DNA of 64,000 bases from Spirochaetaceae bacterium (GCA_017614995.1 JAGAAX010000011.1:1-64000), one strand, 5' to 3'; positions 43,729 to 52,885 are shown, numbered from the stretch's first letter. Notes: generated from the sequence alone by a model not told the origin. Made by a program: numbers and translations.

Positions 43729-44076
43729 ATGTCTCAGAAAATTTATGTTGGAAATTTGAACTACGCGACAACAGATGAAGGTCTTTCAAATTGTTTTTCT
43801 CAGTTTGGCGAAGTTTTGTCTTCGGTTGTGATTAAAGACAGGGCAACAGGTCAGTCAAAGGGTTTCGGCTTTGTTGAATTTGCTGAAGCCCAGTCATCTG
43901 ATGCCGCTATTGAAGGCATGAACGGCAAGGAACTGGACGGCCGCCGTCTCCGCGTCAACATGGCAGAAGACAAGCCACGCAGAGACAGACCGCGCGGAAA
44001 TTTTAGCCGTAACCACTCTTTTGACGGCGAAAGACGCGAACCGCACCGCTTTGGTGATGAATCTTATAAATACTAG
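43729..44076 (+). CDS. RRM RNA-binding protein
   Basis: A 115-residue protein with one RNA recognition motif (residues 3-80): RNP2 is KIYVGNLNY, RNP1 is KGFGFVEF, then the basic tail DKPRRDRPRGNFSRNHS. This is the glycine/arginine-tailed RBP type common in cyanobacteria and spirochaetes, thought to bind mRNA. A 220-nt leader precedes it. ATG at 43729 with GGAGGAATTGT upstream. Confidence 0.92.
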   Translation: MSQKIYVGNLNYATTDEGLSNCFSQFGEVLSSVVIKDRATGQSKGFGFVEFAEAQSSDAAIEGMNGKELDGRRLRVNMAEDKPRRDRPRGNFSRNHSFDGERREPHRFGDESYKY

Positions 44077-44139
44077 ATGAAATGCAAAAACGTCGCGCCG
44101 GCCTGAAACAGCCGGAACTGCGGCGGTGTAAACTGGATG

Positions 44140-44262
44140 TGTTCGGAAATTTCAGTTTTCCGAACACAAACATTAGTAATTCGCAATTTTGTAAGGCTTT
44201 AGCCTGAAAAATTGCTGACCTGTTCGAAAACTGACCGAGTTTCCGAACAGGTCCACTCTGTG
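44140..44262. repeat. Three consecutive hairpins after the RRM gene
   Basis: gtgttcggaaa/ttttccgaacac (44149-44178), gcaatttt/aaaattgc with an inner aggct/agcct (44182-44216), and cctgttcg/cgaacagg with inner aaact/agttt (44218-44252). None carries a clear T-tail. They resemble the dispersed stem-loop style of this genome and may be a diverged family member. Confidence 0.5.
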
Positions 44263-44310
44263 CAAAAACAAATGTCTATAAAATAAGCTTATCGGCCGAT
44301 AATTCCATTA

Positions 44311-45177
44311 ATGTCGTTTTTGTTGCCTGAATTTTATGATTTTGTAGCCGGAAATGCAGACCGCTTCAGTCTGCTTACAAACTGGCTTGAAGCCCATAAT
44401 ATCCGTTTTTCTGTAATACCGATTGACGGTTCAAAACATATATATATCAATTTTTTGCCGCAGGCTTATGACCCCCGTTTTAGAATGAAGACCATACTGG
44501 TGCACTATGACCGCGCCCCGAATTCGCCGGGTGCAAACGACAACAGTGCCGCCGTCTTTCAGGTTCTGGCTTTTCTTGAGCGTCTTAAAAATTTTAGAAC
44601 AGCCCACAATATGCGCGTATTCTTTACAGACGGCGAGGAAATGGGCGCAATGGGCGGCGTGTCTGACCAGGGCGCGTATGGAATAGCCGCGCGCTTCAAG
44701 AAAATCGGCATAATGAATGACGACGTAATGGCGATTGACGGCTGCGGCAGAGGCGACGTGCTTGTAATTTCAACTACGGGAAGAAAATCGCCAGGCTCGG
44801 AGATTTTCAAAAAGCGGTTCAACAACCTTTATGAGCGGACAATCGATTTGGCGCGCGAAGTTTCGCCGCAAAAGTGGGTTACAGCGCCAGTACCTTACAG
44901 CGACAACGCAGCGTTTATAGCTTCAGGTATTCCGGCAGTGGCGGTTACAATGCTGCCGCGCGAAGAAGCAACCGCTCTGATGCGCAACGTGCAGCGCGAC
45001 AAGTCCTTTGAGAATGCGCTGCTGAACCATTCTGTTGCAAACACCGACCTGTTGCCGATGACATGGCGCTTTATGCACACCCCCTTCGACACCCCCGAAA
45101 GCCTCACCCCCGAATCCTTTGACTTAATGGAAAAATTCCTAGACACCCTAGCCCGCCAAAAAACGGTAGCACTATGA
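44311..45177 (+). CDS. M28-type metallopeptidase-like protein
   Basis: A 288-residue protein with co-catalytic zinc aminopeptidase features: ILVHYDRAPNSPGANDNSAAV (His and Asp ligands), VFFTDGEEMGAMG (Glu pair), DVMAIDGCGRGD (Asp) and a C-terminal MHTPFDTPESL with the last His. No signal peptide, so probably a cytosolic peptidase. The stop overlaps the start of a small membrane protein gene (ATGA). Confidence 0.8.
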   Translation: MSFLLPEFYDFVAGNADRFSLLTNWLEAHNIRFSVIPIDGSKHIYINFLPQAYDPRFRMKTILVHYDRAPNSPGANDNSAAVFQVLAFLERLKNFRTAHNMRVFFTDGEEMGAMGGVSDQGAYGIAARFKKIGIMNDDVMAIDGCGRGDVLVISTTGRKSPGSEIFKKRFNNLYERTIDLAREVSPQKWVTAPVPYSDNAAFIASGIPAVAVTMLPREEATALMRNVQRDKSFENALLNHSVANTDLLPMTWRFMHTPFDTPESLTPESFDLMEKFLDTLARQKTVAL

Positions 45178-45452
45178 AAAGAATATTATCTTATTTGACT
45201 TATGTGTTTTTTCTTTTGGGTGTTTTAAATATTTATTTTTTTGTTGAATTGTCTGATTTTTCAATGAGCATAAGCTTTTTTTTGATGTGTATTGGTTGTA
45301 TCGTTGCAATTCCAAAACTTATTGAAGATTTAAAAAAAAGTTCCAGTAAAGGTTCTATGGTTATGTGTAGACGGACTATAGCCATAATGATTATGGGTGC
45401 AATTTTTTGTTTTGTATTATCAATTCAATTCTTACCATGTTTTGATTCTTGA
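45174..45452 (+). CDS. Small membrane protein
   Basis: A 92-residue protein with three predicted transmembrane segments (ILSYLTYVFFLLGVLNIYFF, SISFFLMCIGCIVAIPKLI, TIAIMIMGAIFCFVLSIQFL) and a short basic loop. It overlaps the peptidase gene by 4 nt. No family recognised. Base composition is more AT-rich than its neighbour. Confidence 0.6.
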   Translation: MKRILSYLTYVFFLLGVLNIYFFVELSDFSMSISFFLMCIGCIVAIPKLIEDLKKSSSKGSMVMCRRTIAIMIMGAIFCFVLSIQFLPCFDS

Positions 45453-45493
45453 TTATATATTGGCATTGTTTACAGACTGAACGTGTGAGCAAA

Positions 45494-45540
45494 AAGATTA
45501 TCCTGCGAAAAGTGCCGCTTTCGCTCCGCAAAACCGGCAG
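45494..45540 (+). repeat. Partial bipartite repeat, copy 6
   Basis: The sequence gattatcctgcgaaaagtgc then cgctttcgctccgcaaaaccggc matches the 3' half of copies 8 and 13. The upstream arm is absent. Confidence 0.6.
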
Positions 45541-45583
45541 CCTGTATGCGTCAGCCCAAAAGTACAAGTTGTGCACCAGCTTT

Positions 45584-45661
45584 CAAGTTTTGCGCGGAGC
45601 GCGAAACTTGCAGCGGTGCGCCGATTAAGCTGTTTCGTAGAATAGGCTTATGCGCACCCGG
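45584..45661 (-). repeat. Bipartite stem-loop repeat, copy 7
   Basis: On the minus strand, cgggtgcgca pairs with ggcgcaccg around a loop taagcctattctacgaaa then cagcttaatc. The second hairpin aagtttcgcgc/gcgcaaaactt occupies 45584-45610. Same stem sequence as copies 5 and 11, and directly upstream of rsgA. Confidence 0.8.
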
Positions 45662-45697
45662 TTTGCAAAACAGCTTGTTTTAAGATACACTGCTTAT

Positions 45698-46654
45698 ATG
45701 CAGGGAACCGTAATCGGCGGCTCAAACAATATCTTTTCGATTGAGTGCCAGGACAAAATTACAAGACAATGCACAATAAAAGGCAAAAAACTCAAATCAG
45801 ACGGCCGCTTCTACAATCCGCTTGCACCGGGCGATTTGGTCAATATTGAACCAGATGAGAAAAACGGCGGCGCAGGGCAGATTGTCTCGCTTGAGCCGCG
45901 CAAAAACGCCTTTGTCCGCTGGAACGTAAAAGGACGTGCCCCCCAGCTTCTTGCGGCAAATATTGATTACATATTCTGCGTTACAACACCAGACGAGCCG
46001 CCGTTCAGACCGCGCTTTGTAGACCGCATGATTGTTCAGGCTGAAGCGGCAAACATTGAGCCGGTAATTATCTGCAATAAATGCGATCTTCCGCTTGATG
46101 CAGACATAGATTTCAGACTTGCGGAATGGGAAAGAATTGGCTATACAGTGCTGCGTGTTTCAGCACGGACAGGCGAGGGCATGAGCCAGCTTGCCGCAAT
46201 GCTCGAAGGAAAACGCAGCGTCTTTTCCGGTCAGTCTGGCGTGGGCAAGTCAAGCATTGTAAATGTTCTTGATTCGTCGGTTGTGCTTAAAACAGGCAGC
46301 CTTTCAGAAAAATACGGAAAAGGCACGCACACAACTACACGCGGAATGCTCTATCATTTAAGACTGAATGAATCGCTGATGGACGGCCGCTTTGGTGCTA
46401 CGGCAGACATAATTGACACACCTGGAGTGCGCCGCTTTGTTTTAGACGGAATTGACGCAAGCGACGTAATTCTTTATTTCCGAGAAATTGCCCCAATTGT
46501 AGGAACATGTACATTCGGAATGTCTTGTACACATACACACGAAGCCGGCTGCAGAGTGCTTGAAGCCGTACACGCCGGTGTAATTTCAGAAGAACGGTTC
46601 GAGAGTTATCAGCGCATAAAAGAGGAAATTCTCACGGGAAGCTGGGAAGACTGA
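45698..46654 (+). CDS. rsgA: Small-subunit-maturation GTPase RsgA
   Basis: A circularly permuted GTPase acting late in 30S assembly. About 318 residues: OB-fold (MQGTVIGGSNNIFSIEC), then G4 ICNKCDLP before G1 FSGQSGVGKSSIVN, G3 DTPGVRRF, and the C-terminal zinc finger CTFGMSCTHTHEAGC. The ATG at 45698 fits the family start; upstream codons run through a stem-loop repeat. The stop overlaps the mutS2 start (TGATG). Confidence 0.94.
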   Translation: MQGTVIGGSNNIFSIECQDKITRQCTIKGKKLKSDGRFYNPLAPGDLVNIEPDEKNGGAGQIVSLEPRKNAFVRWNVKGRAPQLLAANIDYIFCVTTPDEPPFRPRFVDRMIVQAEAANIEPVIICNKCDLPLDADIDFRLAEWERIGYTVLRVSARTGEGMSQLAAMLEGKRSVFSGQSGVGKSSIVNVLDSSVVLKTGSLSEKYGKGTHTTTRGMLYHLRLNESLMDGRFGATADIIDTPGVRRFVLDGIDASDVILYFREIAPIVGTCTFGMSCTHTHEAGCRVLEAVHAGVISEERFESYQRIKEEILTGSWED

Positions 46655-49170
46655 TGGACAGACAAACTTTAGAAATTCTTGAATACTATAGAATTAGAAA
46701 TTCAATTGCAGGTTATGCCTCAAGCGCAGAAGGCAGGGCTTTTATTGAATCAAAAGAGCCTTCTGTAAATAAAGACCAGATTGATGCAGAGAAAAAACTG
46801 ACCGCAGACTGGATGAAATCGCTTATTTCGCCGAATCCGGTGAAATTAACAGGCTTTAATGAATGTGCGCCACTTTTTCAGATGCTGAATGTTGAAGGTT
46901 CTGTGCTTGAGCTTGAACAGATTGCGTCTTTAGGCGGTTTCTGCCGGAGTGCAGTTCAATTCAAAACCCAGCTTGAAAACGAAGCTATACGCGTGCAGTT
47001 TCCTGTGCTTGCAGAAAAGGCCTCGCTTATCCCGGATTTGTCGGCGGCAAGTTCTAAGATTTTCCGCATAATTGATGAAACAGGCATTTTACGCGATTTG
47101 CCCGAACTCCGCGAAATACGCAAGTCTATAGCGCATATTAAGCGCGAGGTTGCCGCACTTTTTAAGAGCTACACTTCAGACCAGTCGCTTAAAGACGCGC
47201 TTCAGTCAGATATGCCGGTTCTCCGCTCAGACAGGCAGGTGCTTGCTGTTAAGGCTAATTTCCGCGGCCGCATAAAAGGAATTGTACACGAGTTTTCGCA
47301 GACAGGGCAGACTGTCTACATAGAGCCGGACGACATTGTTCAAAAGAATAATTCGCTTGTGCAGGAAGAATACCGGCTTTCGCTAGAAATCCGGCGCATT
47401 TTGCGCGAGCTTACCGCTTCTTTGGGCGAAAATTACGCTGATTTTGCAGCGGCTCATGCTGTAATGGTGAGCCTTGATGCTTCTTATGCCGCGGCAAGAT
47501 GGGGCGTTGAAATGCGCTGTGCCTTTGCCGGCGACCCTGACGGCGAGAGAGAGCTTGTGCTAAAAGAAGCGCGGCATCCGCTTTTGGGTGCAAAAGCTGT
47601 GCCGATAAGCCTTTCGTTTTTGCCGAACCGCCGCGTGCTTATTATTACGGGCCCGAATACAGGTGGAAAAACTGTTTCGCTTAAGACAGTTGCACTTTTT
47701 GCAGCGTTAAATCAAAGCGGCTTTCCACTGCCCTGTGCCGAAGGTTCAATTCTTCCGCTGTTTGACAATATTTTTGCGGACATCGGTGACGAGCAGTCTA
47801 TGGACCAGTCGCTTTCTACCTTCAGCGGACACATGAAAAACATTGCGAAAATGACGCAGGAAGCTACAGACCGTACGCTTGTTTTGCTTGATGAGCTTGG
47901 CGGCGGCACAGACCCCGAAGAGGGCGGTGCTATTGCAATGGCAGTGCTTGACTTCTTTATAGAAAGAAAATCCTGGGTGCTGGTAACAACTCATCATGGA
48001 AGTCTGAAAAATTACGGTTATACAAGAGTGCAGTGTTCAAATGCGTCTGTTGAATTTGACGAGACAACGCTTGCACCTGCTTATAGAATAATAATGGGCG
48101 TACCGGGCGAAAGCCATGCGCTTGAGATTGCACGACGTAACGGCTTATCTGAAGACATTGCGCTGAAAGCTGAAGGTTATCTCACCGGCGCGCAGGCTGA
48201 TATTTCTGCGCTTATAAAAGGCTTAACCGCAAAATACGAAGAACTCAACGAGCTTGAGAAAAACCGGCGGCAGGAGGAACAATTCCTGCATGAGAAGCGC
48301 CGTTCTGTTGATTTGAAAGAACTGCGCCTGCGCCAGAAAGAGCTTGAGCTTAGAGAGCAGGGCTACCGCAAGCTTGCCTCTTTTGCTGATGAGAGCCGCA
48401 AAAAGCTTGAAAACCTTGTGCGCGTTTTGCGCGAGGGCGAAATAACAAAAGACAAGACAAAAGCCGTAAAAGATTTTATTGCTGATTTGTCAGATTCTAT
48501 AGAAGAAGAAAAGCTTAATATTGAAAAAGAAAGCGAGGCGCTCACGCTTGCTGTAAGCGAAAGTCAGAAACAGCTTGAAGCCGAAAAGAGAAAAACCGCA
48601 GAAAGCGGCGATGATTCAAAGTCTGAGAACATGAAGAAGCGCCTTGCCGATTTTGCGTCTGCGCCTGAAGAAACACAGATTCCTACAGAATTTGCAGAAG
48701 GGCTTGATGTGTTTTACAAAGACCGGCGCGGCACTCTGCTGAGAGAGCAGCGCAAAGGCACCTGGATTGTAGCGTTCGGTACTCTTAAGATGACGCTGAA
48801 GCAGAAAGAGCTTGTGCTTGCGCCTGTGGTTAAAAAGACTGCAAGCGTTTCGCTTGAGCTTGCACCGCAGGTTGTAGACGACGGCGGAATAAAAGGCGCG
48901 TCTTTTGGTGCACCGCCGCCAGTTGCCTCATTTGAGCTGCGTCTTATAGGCATGCGCTACGAAGAAGCAATGAAAGCCTTGGAAAAGCAGATAGACCTTG
49001 CGGTTTTGCAGCATCTCAAAAGTTTTTCTGTTGTGCACGGCAAAGGCCACGGCATTTTGCAGCAGGGCGTGCAAAATTATCTGAAGGCCAGCCCCGTTGT
49101 AGAAAGCTACAGCTTTGCCCCCGCCGAAGACGGCGGCGCCGGCAAGACATACGTAACGCTGAAAGAATAA
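46654..49170 (+). CDS. mutS2: Endonuclease MutS2
   Basis: An 838-residue MutS2: clamp/core helices, Walker A IITGPNTGGKTVSLKT (about residue 332), ABC signature DQSLSTFSGHM, Walker B LVLLDELGGGTDP, a long coiled coil (residues 520-640), and a C-terminal Smr nuclease domain (RYEEAMKALEKQIDLAVLQH...VVHGKGHGILQQGV). Linked in other bacteria to suppression of recombination and ribosome-collision rescue. The latter fits its coupling to rsgA. A stem-loop repeat begins 2 nt after the stop. Confidence 0.95.
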   Translation: MDRQTLEILEYYRIRNSIAGYASSAEGRAFIESKEPSVNKDQIDAEKKLTADWMKSLISPNPVKLTGFNECAPLFQMLNVEGSVLELEQIASLGGFCRSAVQFKTQLENEAIRVQFPVLAEKASLIPDLSAASSKIFRIIDETGILRDLPELREIRKSIAHIKREVAALFKSYTSDQSLKDALQSDMPVLRSDRQVLAVKANFRGRIKGIVHEFSQTGQTVYIEPDDIVQKNNSLVQEEYRLSLEIRRILRELTASLGENYADFAAAHAVMVSLDASYAAARWGVEMRCAFAGDPDGERELVLKEARHPLLGAKAVPISLSFLPNRRVLIITGPNTGGKTVSLKTVALFAALNQSGFPLPCAEGSILPLFDNIFADIGDEQSMDQSLSTFSGHMKNIAKMTQEATDRTLVLLDELGGGTDPEEGGAIAMAVLDFFIERKSWVLVTTHHGSLKNYGYTRVQCSNASVEFDETTLAPAYRIIMGVPGESHALEIARRNGLSEDIALKAEGYLTGAQADISALIKGLTAKYEELNELEKNRRQEEQFLHEKRRSVDLKELRLRQKELELREQGYRKLASFADESRKKLENLVRVLREGEITKDKTKAVKDFIADLSDSIEEEKLNIEKESEALTLAVSESQKQLEAEKRKTAESGDDSKSENMKKRLADFASAPEETQIPTEFAEGLDVFYKDRRGTLLREQRKGTWIVAFGTLKMTLKQKELVLAPVVKKTASVSLELAPQVVDDGGIKGASFGAPPPVASFELRLIGMRYEEAMKALEKQIDLAVLQHLKSFSVVHGKGHGILQQGVQNYLKASPVVESYSFAPAEDGGAGKTYVTLKE

Positions 49171-49172
49171 AG

Positions 49173-49247
49173 CTTTTCGCAACAGCTTAACCTACGAATA
49201 AGGATTATCCGGCGAAAAGTGCCACTTTCGCTTCGCAAAACCGGCAG
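49173..49247 (+). repeat. Bipartite stem-loop repeat, copy 8
   Basis: cttttcgc (49173-49180) pairs with gcgaaaag (49212-49219) around loop aacagcttaacctacgaata then aggattatccg; a cgcttcgcaaaaccggcag segment follows. It abuts the mutS2 stop codon. Confidence 0.75.
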
Positions 49248-49283
49248 TTTTTAGTCGCCTGGAAAAGGAGAGGATTTCTTAAA

Positions 49284-49925
49284 ATGAAAAAAGTAATATT
49301 GATTTTAGTTTCTTTGTTTTTAGTTAGTTTCTGCTACGCGAATGGCAGATGTGAAAAACTCGAAAAAGAAATACTGAAAAATCCAAATGTCATAGAAGTT
49401 AAAGTTGGTCAATATGATAAATGGACTCAAGAAATTTATTGGGCAGATATTTATTTGAAAAATGGAGGTTATCTAGAACTTACAGAATTTAATAGATATT
49501 TATCTGGTAAACAATTGGGTGTTGAAAAAATAGGCAGAAATCCTGATGGAACACCAGAATATGAATTCCTGTTAGGAAGGTACGTAGAAAAAAAGCCTGA
49601 TAAAAACGGTTTTATCTATACTTATAGAATGAATGCTGTGAAAACAGAAGCTTTATCTTTAGTGTTAAAAAAAGACATAAATAATGTTGGTGATATAATC
49701 AATAATTATGATGAAATTTATGCTTTGGCAGAAAAGCTTGCAAAAGAAACACCAGAAGAACGTACAAACCGGCGAAAAGACGGCGAAATTCAAGATGATC
49801 CAAATTTTTCAACTACATTCGGGAATTTTGAATCCGATAAATGCTGGGGACAAGTCTTTTCGCGAGAATATTCTTCAGAACGTACTTACGACAAATATTT
49901 TGATTCAATGTTTGCTGATGAATAG
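49284..49925 (+). CDS. Secreted hypothetical protein
   Basis: A 213-residue protein with signal peptide MKKVILILVSLFLVSFCYA (cleavage near YAN). The mature part is charged and has no recognised domain; YDKWTQEIYWADIYLKNGG and FLLGRYVEKKPDKNGFIYTYRM suggest beta strands. GGAGAGG lies upstream of the ATG. Low GC compared with neighbours, perhaps acquired. Function unknown. Confidence 0.6.
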   Translation: MKKVILILVSLFLVSFCYANGRCEKLEKEILKNPNVIEVKVGQYDKWTQEIYWADIYLKNGGYLELTEFNRYLSGKQLGVEKIGRNPDGTPEYEFLLGRYVEKKPDKNGFIYTYRMNAVKTEALSLVLKKDINNVGDIINNYDEIYALAEKLAKETPEERTNRRKDGEIQDDPNFSTTFGNFESDKCWGQVFSREYSSERTYDKYFDSMFADE

Positions 49926-49954
49926 CAGATTTTCCTTAAACAGTTTTAATTATT

Positions 49955-49997
49955 TGGGGATTTTCAAGGGGTATCCCCTTGAACGGTGCTGGAAAAG
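49955..49997 (+). repeat. Double-hairpin element, copy 1 (first hairpin only)
   Basis: ggggattttcaagggg pairs internally with ccccttgaac, followed by ggtgctgg. This is the first half of the element seen complete at 50500 and 52886. The second half is replaced by a bipartite stem-loop (copy 9). Confidence 0.6.
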
Positions 49998-49999
49998 CT

Positions 50000-50071
50000 C
50001 TTTTCGCATGAGGTTATTCCAAAAACAAAGATTATTCGGCGAAAAGTGTCGATTTTGCATTCGCAAAATCT
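50000..50071 (+). repeat. Bipartite stem-loop repeat, copy 9
   Basis: cttttcgc (50000-50007) pairs with gcgaaaag (50039-50046) around loop atgaggttattcc then aaaaacaaagattattcg. The second hairpin gattttgc/gcaaaatc lies at 50051-50070. Confidence 0.75.
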
Positions 50072-50089
50072 CAAGAAGCAGCAAATTCA

Positions 50090-50309
50090 TCTGGAATATT
50101 GAATATTCCATCTGGAATGGGACTTTTCCGTGACAGAATGAGGTGATTCTGTCATGGAAAAAGAATATTCCATCAAGAATGGAGTGTTTCCATGACAGAA
50201 TGGACTGTTTCTGTCATGGAAGGAGGTTTTTCCGTGACAGAATGAGGTGATTCTGTCATAGAAAAAGAATATTCCATCAAGAATGGACTGCTTCCGTGAC
50301 AGAATAACT
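50090..50309. repeat. 21-bp palindromic-unit tandem array 1
   Basis: About ten degenerate 21-bp units such as gtttttccgtgacagaatgag alternate with near-inverse units (gtgattctgtcatggaa). Neighbouring units can therefore pair, for example ttccgtgacagaat with attctgtcatggaa. There are no unique spacers, so it is not a CRISPR. It ends where a bipartite stem-loop begins. Confidence 0.8.
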
Positions 50310-50434
50310 CTTTTCGCATGAGCTTAGTCTAAGAACAAAGATTATTCGGCGAAAACCGGGTTTGCGATTGGGCTTTTACTACGGAATAAGTAAATTCGGC
50401 AAACCCTGCTAGTTTACGCTTCGCGAAAACTAGC
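50310..50434 (+). repeat. Bipartite stem-loop repeats, copy 10 (tandem pair)
   Basis: A cttttcgc/gcgaaaa stem-loop (50310-50355) is followed directly by a complete cgggtttgc/ggcaaaccc element (50357-50406) with its second hairpin ctagttt/aaactag (50409-50433). The first copy has lost its own second hairpin to the newcomer. Confidence 0.75.
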
Positions 50435-50499
50435 GACAGCTTTGTACAAAGGGCAAAACCGGCAGCTTATGTACACACGCCAAATCATTGTAGATTAAT

Positions 50500-50597
50500 C
50501 CGGGTTCTTAGGGCAGAGCCCTAAGCCGTGGCCAAGGAAGGTGGGTTCAAGGGAGGAAACCAGCGGCCTTCGGACTCTGAGCTGGTGTCCTCCCTTT
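50500..50597 (+). repeat. Double-hairpin element, copy 2
   Basis: First hairpin cttagggc/gccctaag, spacer ccgtggccaaggaaggtggg, then a long hairpin aagggaggaaaccagc/gctggtgtcctccctt. Nearly identical to the copy at 59032. The end of the element runs directly into the argR promoter. Confidence 0.8.
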
Positions 50598-50601
50598 CAG
50601 C

Positions 50602-50636
50602 TTGACAATTTTGAATATTTTTTGCATATTTATGCA
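50602..50636 (+). promoter_or_regulatory. argR promoter with overlapping ARG box
   Basis: TTGACA (50602-50607), 17-bp spacer, CATATT (50625-50630). Over the -10 lies TGCATATTTATGCA (50623-50636), a perfect palindrome that fits the TGMATWWWWATKCA pattern of ARG boxes. ArgR binding here would block its own promoter. Confidence 0.75.
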
Positions 50637-50658
50637 AATTCCTCAAAGAAGGCAAGTT

Positions 50659-51132
50659 GTGAAAGAACGCCTGTCCCGGCTCAAGGTTATAAGAAAAGTA
50701 ATCAAAACTTATAGAATAGAATCTCAGGAAGAACTGCTCGGTTATCTTCAGAAAGAAAATTTCGATGTAACGCAGGCAACGCTTTCAAGAGATTTAAAGC
50801 TTTTGAAAGTTGGCAAAGTTTCAGACGGCCACAACGGCTATGTTTATACGCTGCCGGGAGAAGATGAACGTCAGGAATCTGAGCAGACCGTTGTTCAAGA
50901 TTTTCTGCGCGGTTATATTTCAATTGAATATTCAGGCAACATGGTAGTAATCAAGACATATTCAGGCCATGCTGATGCGGTTTCTCTTGCCGTAGACAGC
51001 CTGGCTTTTGATGAAGTGCTCGGCACAATTACCGGCAGAGACAACTGTGTTTTCTGCTGTCTTAGAGAGGGCGTAACAGGCGAAGATTTTCTCGATGCCC
51101 TCAAACTGAAAATCCCGGAACTTGACGAATAG
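50659..51132 (+). CDS. argR: Arginine repressor ArgR
   Basis: A 157-residue regulator with an N-terminal winged HTH (RLKVIRKVIKTYRIESQEEL, FDVTQATLSRDLKLLKVGKV) and a C-terminal hexamerisation/arginine domain (VIKTYSGHADAVSLAVDSL, GTITGRDNCVFCCL, where the TGRDN motif binds arginine). The GTG at 50659 is favoured by GAAGG upstream and by the promoter/ARG box covering earlier ATG codons. No arg biosynthesis genes are nearby; argS lies 8 kb downstream. Confidence 0.93.
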   Translation: MKERLSRLKVIRKVIKTYRIESQEELLGYLQKENFDVTQATLSRDLKLLKVGKVSDGHNGYVYTLPGEDERQESEQTVVQDFLRGYISIEYSGNMVVIKTYSGHADAVSLAVDSLAFDEVLGTITGRDNCVFCCLREGVTGEDFLDALKLKIPELDE

Positions 51133-51207
51133 TTCAGCAAAATTGAATTTTCAACCGCTGGTTTAACTTAGAATAATCAGCTTAATAATCGATAGATAGA
51201 GGTTTTT

Positions 51208-52779
51208 ATGGCTAATTGGGGAAATGCTGATACGCTCGCTGCGTATAAAAAAATGCTCTCGCTCAAAGGACAGGTTTCTTTGAAAGATGTTCTTGATGCA
51301 AAACGCGTAAAGGAATTTTCTGTTCCGATGGCAGCTGGTCTTACATATAACTATGCTGCAAAAGAAGTGAACGCACAGATTCTTTCTGTTTTGCAGGAAC
51401 TTGCAGACGAGGCAGAGCTAGTTGCAAAGTTCAAGGAACTTTATGAAGGCGAAGTAATCAATACAGGCGAAAACCGCAAGGTTCTGCACCATCTTTTGCG
51501 CGGTCAGCTTGGCGCAGATGTAATCTACGAAGGCAACAACCTCCGCACATTCTACCAGACACAGCAGGACAATATCGCTGCATTTGCAGAAAAAGTTCAT
51601 TCTGGCAAAATTACAAATGCCAAAGGCGAAAAATTTGACACTGTAGTTCAGATTGGCATCGGCGGTTCAGACTTGGGGCCAAGAGCAATGTATCTTGCAC
51701 TTGAAGGCTGGGCACGAAAAAACGGCTGTCTCAAAATGAACGCAAAATTCATCTCGAATGTTGACCCGGACGACGGCGCAGCTGTTATGCAGAGCATTAA
51801 CCCTGCAAAAACATTGTTCGTGCTTGTCTCAAAAAGCGGAACAACACAGGAAACGCTTGCAAACGAACTTTTTGTAAAAGATTATCTTAAAAAAGCAGGC
51901 CTCGACGCTTCTAAGCACATGGTTGCCGTAACAAGCGAAACAAGCCCGCTTGCAAATAACCCGGGTTATCTTGCTTCTTTCTATATTGACAATTTTATCG
52001 GCGGAAGATTCTCTTCAACATCTGCTGTAGGCGGAACAGTAATGTCGCTTGCTTTTGGCGCAGATGTTTTCGCACAGTTTCTTGAAGGTGCACACGAAGC
52101 TGACGTAACAGCTACAAACGCAGACATCAAGAAGAACCCTTCTTTGCTTGATGCGCTCATCGGTGTTTATGAACGCAATGCACAGGGCTATCCTTCAACA
52201 GCAATTCTGCCTTACAGCCAGGCTTTGAGCCGTCTGCCTGCACATCTTCAGCAGGCTGATATGGAATCAAACGGCAAGCAGGTCAACCGCTTTGGCGAGA
52301 AAGTCAATTATGTTACCGGTCCTGCAATTTTTGGTGAACCTGGAACAAACGGACAGCACTCATTCTATCAGCTTCTGCATCAGGGAACTGACATTATACC
52401 GCTTCAGTTTATCGGTTTTAAAGACAGCCAGTCTGGCGAAGACGTTGTGGTTGACGGCTCGACAAGCCAGAAAAAGCTCTGCGCAAATCTTGCAGCCCAA
52501 ATCGTAGCTTTTGCCTGCGGCAAGTCTGACGAAAACCCGAACAAGAACTTCCCTGGCGGCAGACCTTCAAGCCTTATCTACGGCAAGCAGCTTACACCAA
52601 AATCTTTGGGCGCGCTTCTTGCACACTACGAGAACAAGATTATGTTCCAGGGCTTTGTATGGAACTTGAACAGCTTCGATCAGGAAGGCGTTCAGCTCGG
52701 CAAAGTTCTTACCAAAAAAGTTCTCGCCGGTCAAATTGAAGGCGCATTAAAAGAATACGCCTCAATCTTCGGCATCTAA
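51208..52779 (+). CDS. pgi: Glucose-6-phosphate isomerase
   Basis: A 523-residue glycolytic enzyme. Motifs: VVQIGIGGSDLGPRAMYLAL, FVLVSKSGTTQETLANEL, FSSTSAVGGTVMSLAFG, GTNGQHSFYQLLHQGT (catalytic Glu/His region) and a C-terminal FDQEGVQLGKVL with the conserved Lys following. Monocistronic, 75 bp after argR. Length is close to the spirochaetal type. Confidence 0.96.
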   Translation: MANWGNADTLAAYKKMLSLKGQVSLKDVLDAKRVKEFSVPMAAGLTYNYAAKEVNAQILSVLQELADEAELVAKFKELYEGEVINTGENRKVLHHLLRGQLGADVIYEGNNLRTFYQTQQDNIAAFAEKVHSGKITNAKGEKFDTVVQIGIGGSDLGPRAMYLALEGWARKNGCLKMNAKFISNVDPDDGAAVMQSINPAKTLFVLVSKSGTTQETLANELFVKDYLKKAGLDASKHMVAVTSETSPLANNPGYLASFYIDNFIGGRFSSTSAVGGTVMSLAFGADVFAQFLEGAHEADVTATNADIKKNPSLLDALIGVYERNAQGYPSTAILPYSQALSRLPAHLQQADMESNGKQVNRFGEKVNYVTGPAIFGEPGTNGQHSFYQLLHQGTDIIPLQFIGFKDSQSGEDVVVDGSTSQKKLCANLAAQIVAFACGKSDENPNKNFPGGRPSSLIYGKQLTPKSLGALLAHYENKIMFQGFVWNLNSFDQEGVQLGKVLTKKVLAGQIEGALKEYASIFGI

Positions 52780-52885
52780 GCACTAGTCCGTCGTCATTGC
52801 TTTGTTATTGCGAGGCGAAAAGCATCGCTTTTTGCTTACGCAAAAACTGACAGCATATGTACTGGACAGCTATTTAACAGCTAAT

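Noticed and set aside
49708-50133. 141-residue plus-strand ORF after the secreted hypothetical gene
   Set aside because: It overlaps the real gene in another frame and continues through repeat DNA, with no family resemblance.
50090-50309. CRISPR-like array
   Set aside because: Units are contiguous and degenerate with no unique spacers, and no cas genes are present.
50310-50597. Insertion sequence or transposase remnant
   Set aside because: No transposase coding or terminal inverted repeats were found; only short structured repeats.
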